From Turritopsis dohrnii (taxonomy: Eukaryota > Cnidaria > Hydrozoa > Anthoathecata > Oceaniidae), in assembly GCA_027922465.2 (NCBI GenBank), contig BQMF02000004.1:124001-188000 (forward strand): 64,000 nt of DNA, in the 5' to 3' direction. Positions within the stretch are counted from its first letter, which is position 1. Each line of letters opens with the position of its first letter. Shown piece after piece: positions 24,336-36,691 of this stretch. The translations under genes and the position numbers were made by a program. The notes under the pieces were generated by a model, which saw only the letters and a list, made by a program, of their open reading frames with translations, had not been told where the DNA came from and did no database searches.

Positions 24336-25239
24336 CAAGGTCAGACAGATGAGCGTATTGAAACTTCCAATTATTTCATAAATTTTACCAATCTCCTTTA
24401 AAGGAATCATACAATTCTTAAAATTCAAACGAAATGGTACATTTTAGATTACAACAAAAACATAATCCACTACAAAGACAAAAACCAAAGTTTTCAGGTG
24501 ATTCAAGTAGCAAGTTACACACATCCAAAACTGTAAATCATTTTTACCTGATAACGACTATTAACTTTCATGACGTTCCTGTCCTTCATACACAAGAACA
24601 TAAAAAAAGTTCCATGATAAAAAAATCAACAACACAGAGCTCCTCACTTTTCAAAGTCAAGAAGAGAAATGAAATCGAACTGTACTTGGCGCGAAGAAAA
24701 GAAACACGTACAAAAATCATTGGTTAATTTTCATTCGAACAAAGACACATCTGACTGAATAGTTCGAAAAATGTACATGGTTCAAATCACATGATGACAA
24801 CAAACGTGAAAAAATCTAAACTTTTAATTGAGATATATCCTGGAAATTCCAAAAGAGAAATTTATCAATGAATAGGGAAAGGAAAGTTCGTTAGGATTAT
24901 CAGCAAATTTGGAAATTCTTTATACAACAGTGAAATTGTAACAAAGTTACAAAGGAGGGGAGCTATTACAAAATATAGATTTTATGGTTTCATCGTACAC
25001 TAGAAATAGTCCTTTCCCAAATTATTTGTAAACGTCGATTATTTACCCAACTGTTTTACTTCGTCTCGTCACAATCGGATGGTCATAAATTCTGCCGTAC
25101 CGCTTTGCAATTAAGAAAAACAAATTAACGTGTCATATATACTACGTATCAAAGTATAGGCGTTCGAGTTGAAAAAATTATGTGTTGATTTCTCACACCA
25201 CAGTAACATTAACCCTACATGTCACCTTATTGGAGGTGT

Positions 25240-25456
25240 CCAATGTTAACCTTAGTTTCGATTTTCTAGGCCTACATTTTGAACATTTTGAACTCTTCAA
25301 AACTGTGATAGACTTGATTGATTTTGATTTGCATATTTTAGTATTTATTCATTTTTACTTTTAGTAGCATTATATCTTTTTATTAGTAGGTCCACATCAG
25401 CTTAAGTTGCCTTTTTATTGTAACCTGCTTAACGAAATAAATTAATAATAATAATG
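25240..25456 (+). mobile_element. Possible 3' tail of a non-LTR retrotransposon
   Basis: The segment ends with AACGAAATAAATTAATAATA plus further AAT units, a tail typical of some LINE or SINE 3' ends. It is preceded by T-rich sequence without an open frame. No reverse-transcriptase sequence is attached. The call rests on the tail only. Confidence 0.22.
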
Positions 25457-26065
25457 ACACACTCTTGTAAAAATTTGAAGAATAACTTTCCTGGAATTCC
25501 GGTCTAATTATTTAAGTCGAAACCAAAAGGTACAATAGAACGGATTACACTACGTGGAAAAATGAAGTCAGATTATAATGACCAAATTTTTACCCGACAA
25601 CTTTTAACAGAATAGGGTCTTCCTGCCCCGACATAATTTTAACCCGAATTTTTTCCCGATAAAGTGCAATACGAATCAGACACTTTTTAATCTGTTCTGT
25701 ATTCCACATGGTGATCTACGTGTCATTCACTGATGACGGCGATTTTCTACCTTCTATAAAAACCCTCCGGTCTCGTTTAAAATGCAATGGGATAGCTAAG
25801 GTTAATGAATTACTTATGAAAATGCTGAATTTCACTGGCAATAAGATATTTGTTGGCAGAAACTGGTCTGCCAGACTCACAACCCAGTTTTCTAAATTTA
25901 AAGTTAAAATTTTTGACAAACTTTCGCCCACCCGTGATATACCTTTTTTTTATTAGGATCAGGTAAATTCGGCTCAGCCTCAGTTATGATTAAAGATTTT
26001 GAGAATCGAGCCTTAATCCATGCTTAAACATGCTTAGTCTAATAACCATAAATATTGAGTTTCAG

Positions 26066-26706
26066 TTTAATAAGCGCCCAGGTAATTTACACAAAGTTCA
26101 ATAACCGCCCAGTATTTATTAAGCACCCCCCTTGAATAAGCGCCCACCTTATAAAAGTTAATCGAAAACTGCCTTGAGAAACTGGGCACTTATTTGAAAT
26201 TTTTACTTTCTTACATCGGGGATAGAAAAATACGTAGTTTATGTTGCGGACATCTATAAATTTTTTCTTCTATGTTTCAACTCTATCTAAGGTTGAAAAC
26301 TGTTCTTTGATCATCAACAATTGTTCATCAGGGACTCTTACTGTTCGACTACATTTTGTGCGGGCACCACAAGTCCAACTTCCCATTTTTCGTTTCCCAA
26401 TCACTGTAACGTAGATGTAATTTCTTGTATCTGCGTTCAAAAACTGATGAAGTAGTTTTGAAATTTGACGATAAGAAAGATGTCGATGTTGTTTAAATTA
26501 AAGACCCTAGTAAAACTAAGAAAACAGTAGTAAGACGAAACCTCACTTTGTTCATTTTTTTTCAGTTTTACTTTTCAGGAAAAATTATAAAAATCAAAAT
26601 CATCTAGCGCCCAACATTTATTAAGCGCCCCCTTCTAGTAAGCGCCCATGCAAAAAATCCAAAAATTTAATAAGCGCCCAGGGCGCTTATTCGGATACTT
26701 ACGGTA
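26066..26706. repeat. Dispersed TAAGCGCCC-type repeat, copy 2
   Basis: AATAAGCGCCCAGG at the left and CAGGGCGCTTATTCGG followed by ATACTTACGGTA at the right form inverted ends. Several internal AAGCGCCC words occur near 26125-26150 and 26610-26650. It resembles a non-autonomous DNA element family also present near 18205, 45590 and 48535. Confidence 0.55.
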
Positions 26707-27642
26707 ACAAAATTCACAATTCGGGCCAAATTTTAAAAGATGCCCTATTTTCAAAAACATTTGCACAAAGAACAATCGGAAGGTGCTGTTTTCGAATTTG
26801 TTGGTTACTTTTCAGATTTGGTCAAAATTGCGCAATCGACTTCATTTTGTAAAAAAAATTTCATTTTATTTCATTTTTATAAACAAGGAATCTGTTGAAA
26901 CACTACTGGAGATAAAAATTGCATAAATGTCGGTTGTCAATCAAACATTTATTTGACTGATGGTAATCAATTAATAATTTGATTGATAGTAGAGATTGAC
27001 ACATTTTCATGGATATTTTCAAAATAACAAAATTTGAGACATCTAAAAATTGGGATGACCTTACGTACAGAAATTCAAATAACGTAAAATGTCGAATAAA
27101 TAAGATCTGTGAAAACAATAACTCAGAATTGCTCTCAAATAAATTTCAAAGATCTATAAAAACAGTACCTTAGAAATCCTAATTTTGATAAAAAGAGTTT
27201 TTTAATCGGATTAGATTTCAAAACAGCCAGCGATTTTAGAGTTACATGATAAAAATTCATTAACATTCACCAAATTGTACGTACCCCTAAAGGTTGGCTT
27301 CCCTGTTCGTATTCTAAATAAAACAGATTAACGTTTATTAATATAAATAATATTGGATACCATCACTTGACTTCTATTGAAGTTGTTTTTCTCTTCCCTT
27401 CCTACTGTCATCACTTGAGAAAAACATCCAAAGAATAAAAAAAAATATTGCCTATAAAGAACATAAAACAAAATGGTGGTTGGAGTAGCCACGAGGTCAA
27501 GGGCATTTTTTAAAAAATTAATTTTCATATCAGCGTTAGGAAATTCGTAAAGTTACTTCCTTAGTAAAGCACATTTGTCTTAAATTATACATTTTTCTTT
27601 CCCTGCCCACACTATTATGCAAAATATAAAAGCCAAAACTTT

Positions 27643-30600
27643 TTACCTTTGTTCAATTGGCTGCAAGAGCTCTTCAGCAGATGGTAATCTAGTCACAAAT
27701 TTTGATATCAGGTCATGGGAGACATTTTTTTTCGTTATGATTATCTTTCCTTTCGAATCCCACCTCTCAATCACCTTTCCAAATGTTGATTTCTTGATTC
27801 CAAACCGTGAGAGAGCAGAACAGTTTATTACAATAAATAAGATGTCGGATGTTGCACGTGCAGCATTTTCTAGTATTGTGTGACGATGAAATTGTTCTGT
27901 GCTGGATAACGGGATCACTACTTTCCGAAGTTGAAAACCACGACAACCATTACTATCAGTTAAAACGATTTTTTGTTTCCTCTCGATTGCCTCAGATACC
28001 TGTCGTTTTTTGTCAATACTTGGAATTTCGTTTTTACCTTCCAAACAAGGTGCATAAATTAGGAAATCTTTCTCGGCAACATTTAGGGCATGGCGAATAG
28101 AATTAAATTCTTGTTCATCATGACAGACGATTGTATCACCAGGTTTGATATTTTGCAAACAAGCCGCTACCTTTAAGATGTTCTTCTGTTTGTCATTAAA
28201 TTTAGTAGAACAGCACTTTCGTAAAATCTTTTCAATTTTCGTAGTTGAAGGAACATATGTTAATTCTGGTACTTTCCCTTGATGTGAATGACCTACTTCC
28301 TTTGATTGATCTAATCGATGTTTTATCAAGATACCTTTGGTAGTTCGTTTGCTGTCAAATCCACTCATTTGTTTCAGAGCATGTTCTTGGCTTCTCACAG
28401 GGATAGGTAGATTTTTGTCTCTCTTTGAAGATTCTGAAGTAGAAATTTCATCAACTTTTGGTTCAGTTTGGTCACTTGTTTTATCACTGTCACTTTGTGC
28501 ATCGGTTACATCAGTAGTTTCTTTTAATCCTTGTGATTTTGAATCAGCAGCTTCTCCAGTATCAGTCATTTCGGTCTCAGTAAAGTAATAACGTGTCTCT
28601 TCGTCATTAATAACATCTTTTGCAGCCTTGAAAGAAAAATAATTAGTTTTGGAAAAAATTGAACAACAGACTTGTCGAAAATTCAATGTTACCTCTAGCA
28701 GTTCTGATATCTTCACAGAGTTTCGCATGTTCTTTTCTAATCGCACAAAGGACATGTTGAGATCAGATTCATAAGTCTGTAACAGGAGTTTTTTTGTTTC
28801 GATAAAGGCTCCACTAATTTCATATTGCTCGTGCTGAAATGCTTGTAATATAAGTGTCACAAAATTATCCTTCATCGTTGAAAGGACTTTATTGATCGAT
28901 TCAACCTCAGATTTCGACATCTTAGATGTATTCAGTTCATCGATGCTTATGTGACACAATCTACCAGTCTTTTTCTGTTGTTCCTGGACATAGGCTAAGA
29001 TTTCTGAAACACTTGGAATTCTTTCCATCTCCATTTCACCAGCAATTTCGGATACATTTGTAATCCGTAAATTCACTAATCCACTCTCAACATTCTGAAG
29101 TTTCAAGTTCTTGAAGTGTTTATCAATTGAAAAGTCAATTAAACTAAATGGATCATAACTGATGTAAAATATTGTCGTGGGTTGGTTAGCTATTCGTGCT
29201 AAAAATTCGGATTGCAAAGTAACTACTACAGTTTTACCACAGCCAAATGCAGCATTGATGACCTTGTGTTTCTGAGGATCAACGATTACTTGAATCTGCT
29301 CGTCATTCGCTTGCAAATGGATCAGCTGCTCGTGAATATCATCAGAATGTTTAGCCATTTCGATTGATGTGTTGGCGATAAAACCAGACACTTGAGAAAT
29401 GAATTGTTTCATGACTTGCACTGAATTGAAATTGTCCAATTCAGGTACTCCAATAATATGAGGAAGATCATTGAAAATCCATTTTCTCATTTTTCCATTG
29501 TCACTCAGTTGATCCCTCGTTATTAGTCTTGGTATACAACCATCACAAATTAAATCGTGTTTTTCTTTGAAAATCGTGGCTTCAAGTGCATTGGATTGAA
29601 TGTTTGGTGCAACAACAAAAGTGGCAATTGTGATCTTCGAAGGATCTATGTTCCCTTGCTTTACCAAAAAATCCATTACACAGGCAAGGTCTTCAGCATC
29701 TTCGGAGCACTTTGCAAACTCATTGGTGATGTCCTTTGCATGAACACTTTCACTAACTCGAATATTTAAAATAGCACCCATCTGTTGATGGAAAACAAGA
29801 ATACGGTTTGAGAAATCTCTATCCTCCTCTTCCAACTTTTCTTTCACCAAAAACATTTTATGTTTCTGACTATCATAATACATAATCACAATTCCTCCTG
29901 TATCAGATGGTCCATTCTGTTCAATTGAAAGAGCATCTTTAAGGCACTGTGCGACATCCTTTGTGGCATTATGTGACACATCCAAGAATACATTTGGGAA
30001 GATAATCCATTCGTCGAAATAGTCTTTATCGTTTTTAAGTAAATTGCATTTCAAATATTTTTCACACTGGTTTGTCCAATCAGATGCTGATACTTGCTGT
30101 GTTTTACTTTTAGACTTGAAGCAACGGAAATCACTTTGAAAAACTGTTTCATTTTCTTTAGAATCATCTGTTGGCTTGCCTGAATCTCTGTGAGCGACTA
30201 TAGTGCAACTTCCCTTTGGTTGATGACTTTCAATGGAATTTTCTGCAAAAAGCAACATTAAAATATAATTGCATTATTTGAAACATTGATGTAAAACAGG
30301 ATAACACTCAATGAAAATTATACCGTTCATTGTGAATTCTTTGCTAACATACGAATGTCTGTTACCATCATCATCTTTGCATTCCATCAGACATTTGTAC
30401 TTGTTTCGACTATCCAAGCCTTTTAGTCGGATATAAACAGAACCATTACATTCATCTTTCTCAATGTCATCAAGATCAATGATGTCTTCCCAACAATCTT
30501 GTTTCTCCGACACAGTTTGCAAAGTGATGTTTGTCCAATGAGTATGATTTTCAGAAACTTCCAATATGCAATAATCATCTTTTGCACAAACCACCTGTAA

Positions 30601-31705
30601 TATTTCGCTGCTGGATATCAATTGGTTTGCGCATACAGCTAAAATTGACATATGTTTTATTTATGATTTTCTTATTTAACGTAAATTAATGGAAACTACG
30701 CTTCAATACTATCATTAAACATACCTTTAATATTTTTCAATGGCTTGATACGACCATCATCTGCTAAGAACAACCAAATGGTGTCAGTAACTCTTTCAGC
30801 ACGACTCGGATGGATCGGGTGGCTTTGATGATAAAAGTCTGCCTTCTCGCTTTTCTTCAGAATTATGATGGTCAGTTGGAAGGTATTGGCCAATCCACTC
30901 AACAACAAATTTAGGTGGTTATCATGGTAATATCCCGTATCTTTGTACTGCTCAATGATCTCCACTACATCTCCACCAGAAACTAACTTTTCATACCAGC
31001 TTAAATTGTCAATTATTTCTTTTGTCATCTCTTCCAAGACAGTCTTTTTGTCTGAAGTTTTGTTCTTCTCTTTCAAACATTTAACAAATGAATGGATGAG
31101 AGAATATTTCTCAGGAACGTTGATTGATTCGTCAGCACTATATAGAGTTTCTTTTTCCTTTGCAGTAGAATAGTACATATGCCTAACAATCAAAATGGGA
31201 ATCACATCAAACATGTTAAGAAAAACAGGGATTGAATTATAAAATCCATTGTAACATAATTTTGTTGTACCTGAAGATGTTATAAAGATTACTGGGTTTT
31301 ACTTGGCTCCCCTGCACTAAAATGAAAAATAAATACAGGTGTCGTAAGAAATAAATTTTCGTTACACATCAAACAAAGGCAGAAGTACAGTTGTTTGTGG
31401 TTCAAGAAACGTACCTTCTTCTTCAATAATCTGAGATACTAGCTGGCGGTGGTTTAAAAACATTAACAATGACTCCAAATATAACCACGTTGCTTGATCT
31501 GAAGGTGTGCATCTATGCCACTCCTTTAATATTTCATGAAGTCGTGTCTGCACATTATCAGGATTATTGATTAAAATTGTTTGAATTTTCGGATATTCTA
31601 GCAAGAAGTGACCAATCATTCTCCAATCATCGCAAGCTGAGCTATAAATCTTCTGGAAAATTTTCATACGTCTGGGTCTTTCGTGAAGGGTTGTGTCTTC
31701 CTCAT
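27643..31705 (-). CDS. Death domain - OTU-like - Ig-like - SF1 helicase protein (5' end not found)
   Basis: Exons: 31415-31705, 31271-31316, 30725-31182, 30324-30638 and 27643-30242 (TAA). Every junction is GT-AG and phase-matched, giving at least 1235 residues. Exon 1 here carries a Death-fold helix set: DDWRMIGHFLLEY, then LHEILKEWHRC and YLESLLMFLNHRQLVSQII. Exons 2-3 resemble the core of an OTU peptidase (SLIHSF, then NHLNLLLSGLANTFQLTIII and TIWLFLADDG). Exon 4 looks like an Ig-like domain (LDSRNKYKCLMECKDDDGN) without a signal peptide. The big exon is a UvrD/REP-type helicase. It has a Q motif (ANDEQIQVI), Walker A AAFGCGKT, Walker B HISIDEL, motif IV LEKNMRNS, motif V VLTDSNGCRGFQ and motif VI ENAARATSD. 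A roughly 100-residue Ser/Thr/Asp-rich linker separates its two halves. A cytosolic, ATP-driven nucleic-acid role with Death-fold signalling is inferred. The first coding exon upstream of 31705 (needing one base of phase) was not located. Confidence 0.75.
28627..28692 (-). other. In-frame 66-nt optional intron in the helicase exon
   Basis: On the minus strand a GAG|GTAACA donor is followed 66 nt later by TTTCTTTCAAG|GC. The segment has no stop codon and is a multiple of three, so removal deletes 22 residues. These residues (VTLNFRQVCC... and on) are hydrophobic and unlike the flanking sequence. They fall right after motif IV, where a loop is tolerated. Removing it joins SELLE to AAKD. I think it is a true intron or an alternatively retained exitron. 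Confidence 0.6.
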
Positions 31706-32335
31706 CTAAATATTGCACATATTATCACTAAAGGTTTAAAGCATGATAAAACCTATGGATTGAATGGATTGAAAAGCTATATGTATGAAAAATTGCTTAA
31801 AAGATATAGAAAAAATTAATAAATATAAAATATATAAGTCTAAAGATTCCAAAAATAATAAGAATAAAAGTTTTAAGTTTTGGACCCAATACTGGGCAAG
31901 GCAAATCATCAAGTCTTTGACATGATAAATCTCTTCACTGGAACAATACTGGGTCTGAAAAACAAAATTTTACAATGTATATACTAGACTTTGATTATTG
32001 TTTCGGATAAAATGGTTCACTTGGAACTGTATGGTAACTAAATGTTTTGGCAAATGATCAAGTTCGTATGGGTTATAATTGTTTCAAACTCAAATGTTTT
32101 CATCTATGACAAATTCAATGAAGTTAACATCACAATAGAAATACAATGAATTAAAAATAATGTTTATTGGTTTGCATGGAGTAAAAAATCCTTCTGTTTT
32201 TACTTCTTTTACAATCTTTAATTTTGAGCAGATTTTGCACTGACCAGTATTTTAAATGTTTCTGGAAAAATCCAAATGCAAAAACATAATTTAGTTTTTT
32301 TTAATTTTAATTTTTTTTATTATTATTTATTATTA

Positions 32336-32724
32336 TTAATTTATTTCAACACTTTGTGCATTTGTCTGATGTGTGGCAGAGTTATTTACAGAATTATTTA
32401 CATAATTGATTTGATCTAGAAGTCTTTGACACAAACCTTGCGTATCTTGTGGCCCAACAGACAATTCTTCTGACAGTATGGCATTTTTTCCGAATGATAC
32501 AAGATGGTCATTTAGGTTATCCATCAAATCTCTTCTTTCAGAGGCAGGTGTATTTGAAAACATTTCCATGATGCAATCAAGGACTGGCCTTTCATCAGAT
32601 TTTACACAACTGAATATTCGTTCTACTTCAACATCGTAATGAAACATTTTTTCACAAAACCTTTTTCCTTCATGTGGATTGCCAGCAAATCGATTATACA
32701 GCAAAAAGGCAAACATGCGAACAT
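32336..32724 (-). CDS. Terminal exon of an unrecognised protein
   Basis: An acceptor (CATATTTTAG) at 32725 opens a phase-1 frame of 128 residues ending in TAA at 32336-32338. The sequence is helical and charged, for example KRFCEKMFHYDVEVERIF and RRDLMDNLNDHLVSFGKN, with an Asn-rich tail. I do not recognise the family. The helix pattern could be a Death-fold relative, but key residues are not clear. It lies upstream of, and on the same strand as, the Death/helicase gene. It may be the end of a neighbouring gene or an alternative last exon. No 5' partner exon was found. Confidence 0.4.
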
Positions 32725-34823
32725 CTAAAATATGAAAATAGTAATCTGATATTGAAAGGCATTGAGTACATAAACATTCTATGATTCTAAGATTTCCAAG
32801 TTAATATATAATATTATATAGCAAAAAAATAAAGCCTCAAGTACTATCAGTACCACATAGCAGTTGTAGCCTCCAACAACAACACAAAATCACAGTCATT
32901 TCCACAAAAATTTGCTAAAAATTGCTACGTGCAATCACCAACAATGCCACTTCGGCCAAAAATTAAGAACAAAATAAGAACAACCTGAGCCTCATCTTTT
33001 TTAAAAAATTCATGGTGAGAACTCTCTCATTGGTAAATGGTTTAGAAGTTAAATGGTTTTTTTTCACCTTCAATAAAAATGTGTGTCCGGTAATGCCGAA
33101 CAGCAATCATACTTTTTATCAGTTGTTTTTTAAAAACATTTATTTTTTCTTTTACTGGAAGTTCCTGAAATTTGAAAATGTGTTCTTAAAGTGAAGAACA
33201 AATAAGAACAATTCAGGCTAAAAGGCTCAAAAAATAAGAACAGCCAGCCTCAGGTCAGATTTTACTGGTTCTTATAAAAAAAAGTGTGTATATATACGAA
33301 GGATGCAAGATCGCTAGTAATATGAGTGAAATTTGAAACTTTTCACAGGGAGAAGAAAGACTATACTTGCACTAACCTTTATCAGCAGTTTTAGCCATTT
33401 CTCTTACAATTTAACTTCTCGATTTCAAACACTAATACGTTCGTCACTTTGCGCAAATGAAGATATTGTAAAAAGGGCGTATGGTTTTGTTTTGTTGTCA
33501 AAATATGATGTACCCCCGTCTACTTAAATAATTGCATAAAACAGTCACCACAGAAAAATTCCAGTGTTGGAATGTGTCCGTAACATTATCTTTAAAGTTT
33601 AAAAAACAGCGTCGTCAACATTACGTTTCTTTGATGCTCTTGTATTGCCAAAAATGGACGTATACCTAAAAAAATATCAGAATTCAATACACCTTTCAAT
33701 GTTTTGGTGACCATGACGTCATTATTGTTTTTTTAGTGCTAAATTCTTCGAATTAGATAAATAAGATGAGTTTCCAAGTGACGTAATGTTTATAAAAACA
33801 CAAGGTTTCTTTCCTCAATATGCTACCAAAAGCATTTTTGTTTTCCTGCGAACATCTGACCCACGCCATCTTCGCAGGTAATGTCTGTACAGTGTTCCCG
33901 GGGAAAAAGTGGCTCCGAGTCAATATAACTTTTTTAAATGTTCGATTAATTTTTTTGGTTTTTATATCATTAGAAGAGCACTTTTTCTCTCTCTCTTTCA
34001 AAACAAAGTATTATTTATGTACAAAAGATTTTTAGAGACTTATTGAGATTGTCAGCTTTTACACTACATGGATCTTGTACGGATCGGATGTCACGAGATG
34101 ACTCTCGTTAAACGACAAACTAGACTTGTATTGAGCGGATTTCTCTGACGAGATGTTCCCTTGACAACGTCTCCTTACACTTTTTTTGCCTTATAGTTCC
34201 TTCTCTTCCATACTTTTCACATGTTTTTGAATCACGCTTTTGGATGGAAGGATTCCTTCAATGAAAGCTCGAATGGAACGCCTCTCTAACTTTGACATTT
34301 TAGACGAGGGAGCAACGTGTTTTTAGTGAAAAAATATTGTGACGTGACGAAGGAACTTTGTCATTTTTTTTTTCATTTTGCGAGTTTAAAATTAGAGATG
34401 AAATTTTCACTGCGATATTTTTTTGTTCCACACGTGCAAATAATGAGCCAATCAATTATTAAAATCTATTCTAATTGATGATTATGTGACTAGTAACCGC
34501 ATCGAAAAAAGAGAAGTTGAAATTTTTTGTTTTACTTTACAAAAAGTATATTTTTGAATAACACGCATCTATGTTTGAGAAGGTTCTTTTGCTTTTTAGC
34601 TTAACATAAAGCGGCTTTTAATTAACATTAGAAACTCGCCTTATATGTCTCCAAGTTGCCGGATGTTGTGTGAAGCCTTAATGACTACATCATAGACTAT
34701 TGGTGACGTCATTATGGTCAAAAGCATTTTTCATGACATCCAATGTTCCTTTTAATTGTTTTGTTTTGTTTTTGTATCACATTCCATGATACGAATTTGA
34801 CACACGACTAGTGTCTTAAAATA

Positions 34824-36596
34824 CAGTGTGTCTCTGAGAAATTTAGCCCGAAACTTCAACAAGTAATAATAACACTTGTCAGTTTTTAGCAATTCAAACA
34901 CCATCAGAAAGATAATTCTGTAAACTTTCTTATAATTCAAAAAAAAATTGTATTTATGGATGGTTAAGAAGTTAAAAGGGATTTTCTAGAGGTAACGGAT
35001 CATTTAAACTATAATGATCGATTAACACATTCTTACAATAAAAACTACAAAATGTTACAAATGTAAACAATAAAACTAAAAGTCATTTTAACAAAGAAAT
35101 TTTATATTTATTTAACACATAATTTTTATTCCCAGTTGAAAATCAAAGATTCATTATTATTTGAAAAACAAAGACACATAGACTCATTAAAGAAAGTGTT
35201 AATCGATCATTAAGAAAGTAGTGATGCGTTAGATGCCAAAAAACTGTTATAACTTGGAAAATATAAATTTTCAATGTCTAATAATTATATCTCCAGAAAG
35301 CCAACAAAATACTCTTTCTAATGGTATAAAAACCGCTAAAAACAAATCACTGGTGCTCCAATACACTCTTCTAATAGCCAAAAGCATTTAGGACTTGTCC
35401 TGGATGCTAAGCTAAACTTCGATTGTCATCTCAATGGGAAAATTCAGAAAGCAAACAAAGGCATCGGCCTTATTAATAAACTTCGCAAGTATTTATCGCG
35501 AAGTGCTCTCTTAACCATATTCAAGGCTTACGTTAGACCTCATTTAGATTATGGAGATATCATATACGATAATCCAGGCAACGCCACTTTTTCGCAAAAA
35601 CTTGAGTCTGTTCAGTATAACGCCTGTCTAGCTATTACCGGATGCATCCGTGGGACCTCAAGGGAGAAGCTTTATTCTGAGCTGGGTATTGAGAGCTTGG
35701 CCGACCGACGACAAAGCCGAAGGCTTTTCTTTTTCTACAAAATTATGAATGGAATGGCCCCAAGATATTTGTCTGACTTGATACCTATTCAGAATAGAGC
35801 TCCTGCCAATCTCAGATTGAGACTTCCTGTGTATCCAATGGAGGCTCGTATTGAACGCTATCGAACTCTTTCTTTCCATCTTGTATCAATCAGTGGAATA
35901 GCTTGGATCATCGTATACGTGATCTCCCTTCTATTTCTAGTTTTAAGCGTGCTATCTTTGAATTCATCCGTCCAAAGCCGTCGCCAACTTTTGGAGTCCA
36001 AAACAATTATGGCCTTGTATTACTTACTCGGTTAAGGGTTGGGTTTAGTCATCTTCGTGAACATAAATTTAGGCACGGGTTTCTTGATACGCTCGACCCC
36101 TTTTGTGCTTGTAGAACAAATTCTATTGAGACAACCGAACATTACCTATTACAATGCTCTGACTTTTCAAACCAAAGACTCGAGCTGTTTGACAACCTCA
36201 GAACTGTAGATGCTGTATTTATGCCACTAAACCTAAAATCTTTAGGACGACTTTTGCTTTTTGGCGATTTATCTTTGTCTGTAAATGAAAATCGAGACAT
36301 TTTAAATCATGTTATTACATTTATTTTAGAAACCGATCGTTTTAGTGGCTCCCTCTTTGAATGAAATGTAACTCCTCCCTTAAACTGTTTTTTTTTGTTT
36401 ATTATATAAATTTTTTATGTATTGTGTTTCAAAATTATAAAATTATAAAAATATTATAAAAAAGGAAAAAAAAAAAAAAAAAAATTTTTCGGATCCTACT
36501 TCTGGCGATATCGCCTTGAGCGCCTTGCGGAAGTAGGGTCCTTTAACGTTTGTATTTGTATTTGTTTTTGTGTACGTGATGATTAATTCAATAAAG

Positions 36597-36633
<37 letters not shown>

Positions 36634-36691
36634 CTGTATGAAAAGTTATTAGATGTTAAACCTTCGGGCTAAATTTCTCAGAGACACACTG
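34824..36691. mobile_element. Mariner-type MITE with perfect 29-bp TIRs, split by a LINE
   Basis: CAGTGTGTCTCTGAGAAATT plus TAGCCCGAA at 34824-34852 is exactly repeated in inverse at 36663-36691; weaker pairing extends inward. TA lies outside both ends (34822-34823, 36692-36693), the target duplication of Tc1/mariner elements. Without the LINE inside (35353-36630) and one copy of its target site, the element would be about 580 bp and non-coding. The perfect termini indicate recent activity or strong homogeneity. Confidence 0.85.
35353..36630 (+). mobile_element. 5'-truncated non-LTR retrotransposon (LINE) with frameshift
   Basis: An open frame starts right at the 5' junction and continues as the end of a reverse-transcriptase polyprotein: SQKHLGLVLDAKLNF, FKAYVRPHLDYGDIIYDNP, QYNACLAITG, then LADRRQSRRLFFFYKI. 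Near 35880 the reading moves to another frame (INQWNSLDHRIRDLPSISSF onward) to a stop at 36362-36364, so one frameshift breaks it. A His/Cys-rich end with FCACRTNSIETTEHYLLQC is typical of these elements. The 3' end has an A-rich stretch, a palindromic GGATCCTACTTC...GAAGTAGGGTCC hairpin and a 36-base poly(A). AAATCACTG flanks both sides (35344-35352 and 36628-36636) as the target duplication. Confidence 0.85.

Larger units (their letters stand above)
23443..27642. other. No recognisable gene; satellite and dispersed repeats
   Basis: The stretch holds the four-copy 163-bp tandem repeat (23751-24335), a possible LINE 3' tail near 25440 and a TAAGCGCCC element (26066-26706). Its short open frames lack family similarity. 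Missing 5' exons of the ankyrin gene could be hidden here. Confidence 0.5.

Noticed and set aside
22949..30242. Joining the ankyrin exon to the end of the helicase gene
   Set aside because: A GTAAAA donor exists just before the helicase stop, but it leaves two bases while the ankyrin exon needs one, so they do not join directly.
36443..36634. Poly-Phe open frame on the minus strand
   Set aside because: It is the complement of the LINE poly(A) tracts.
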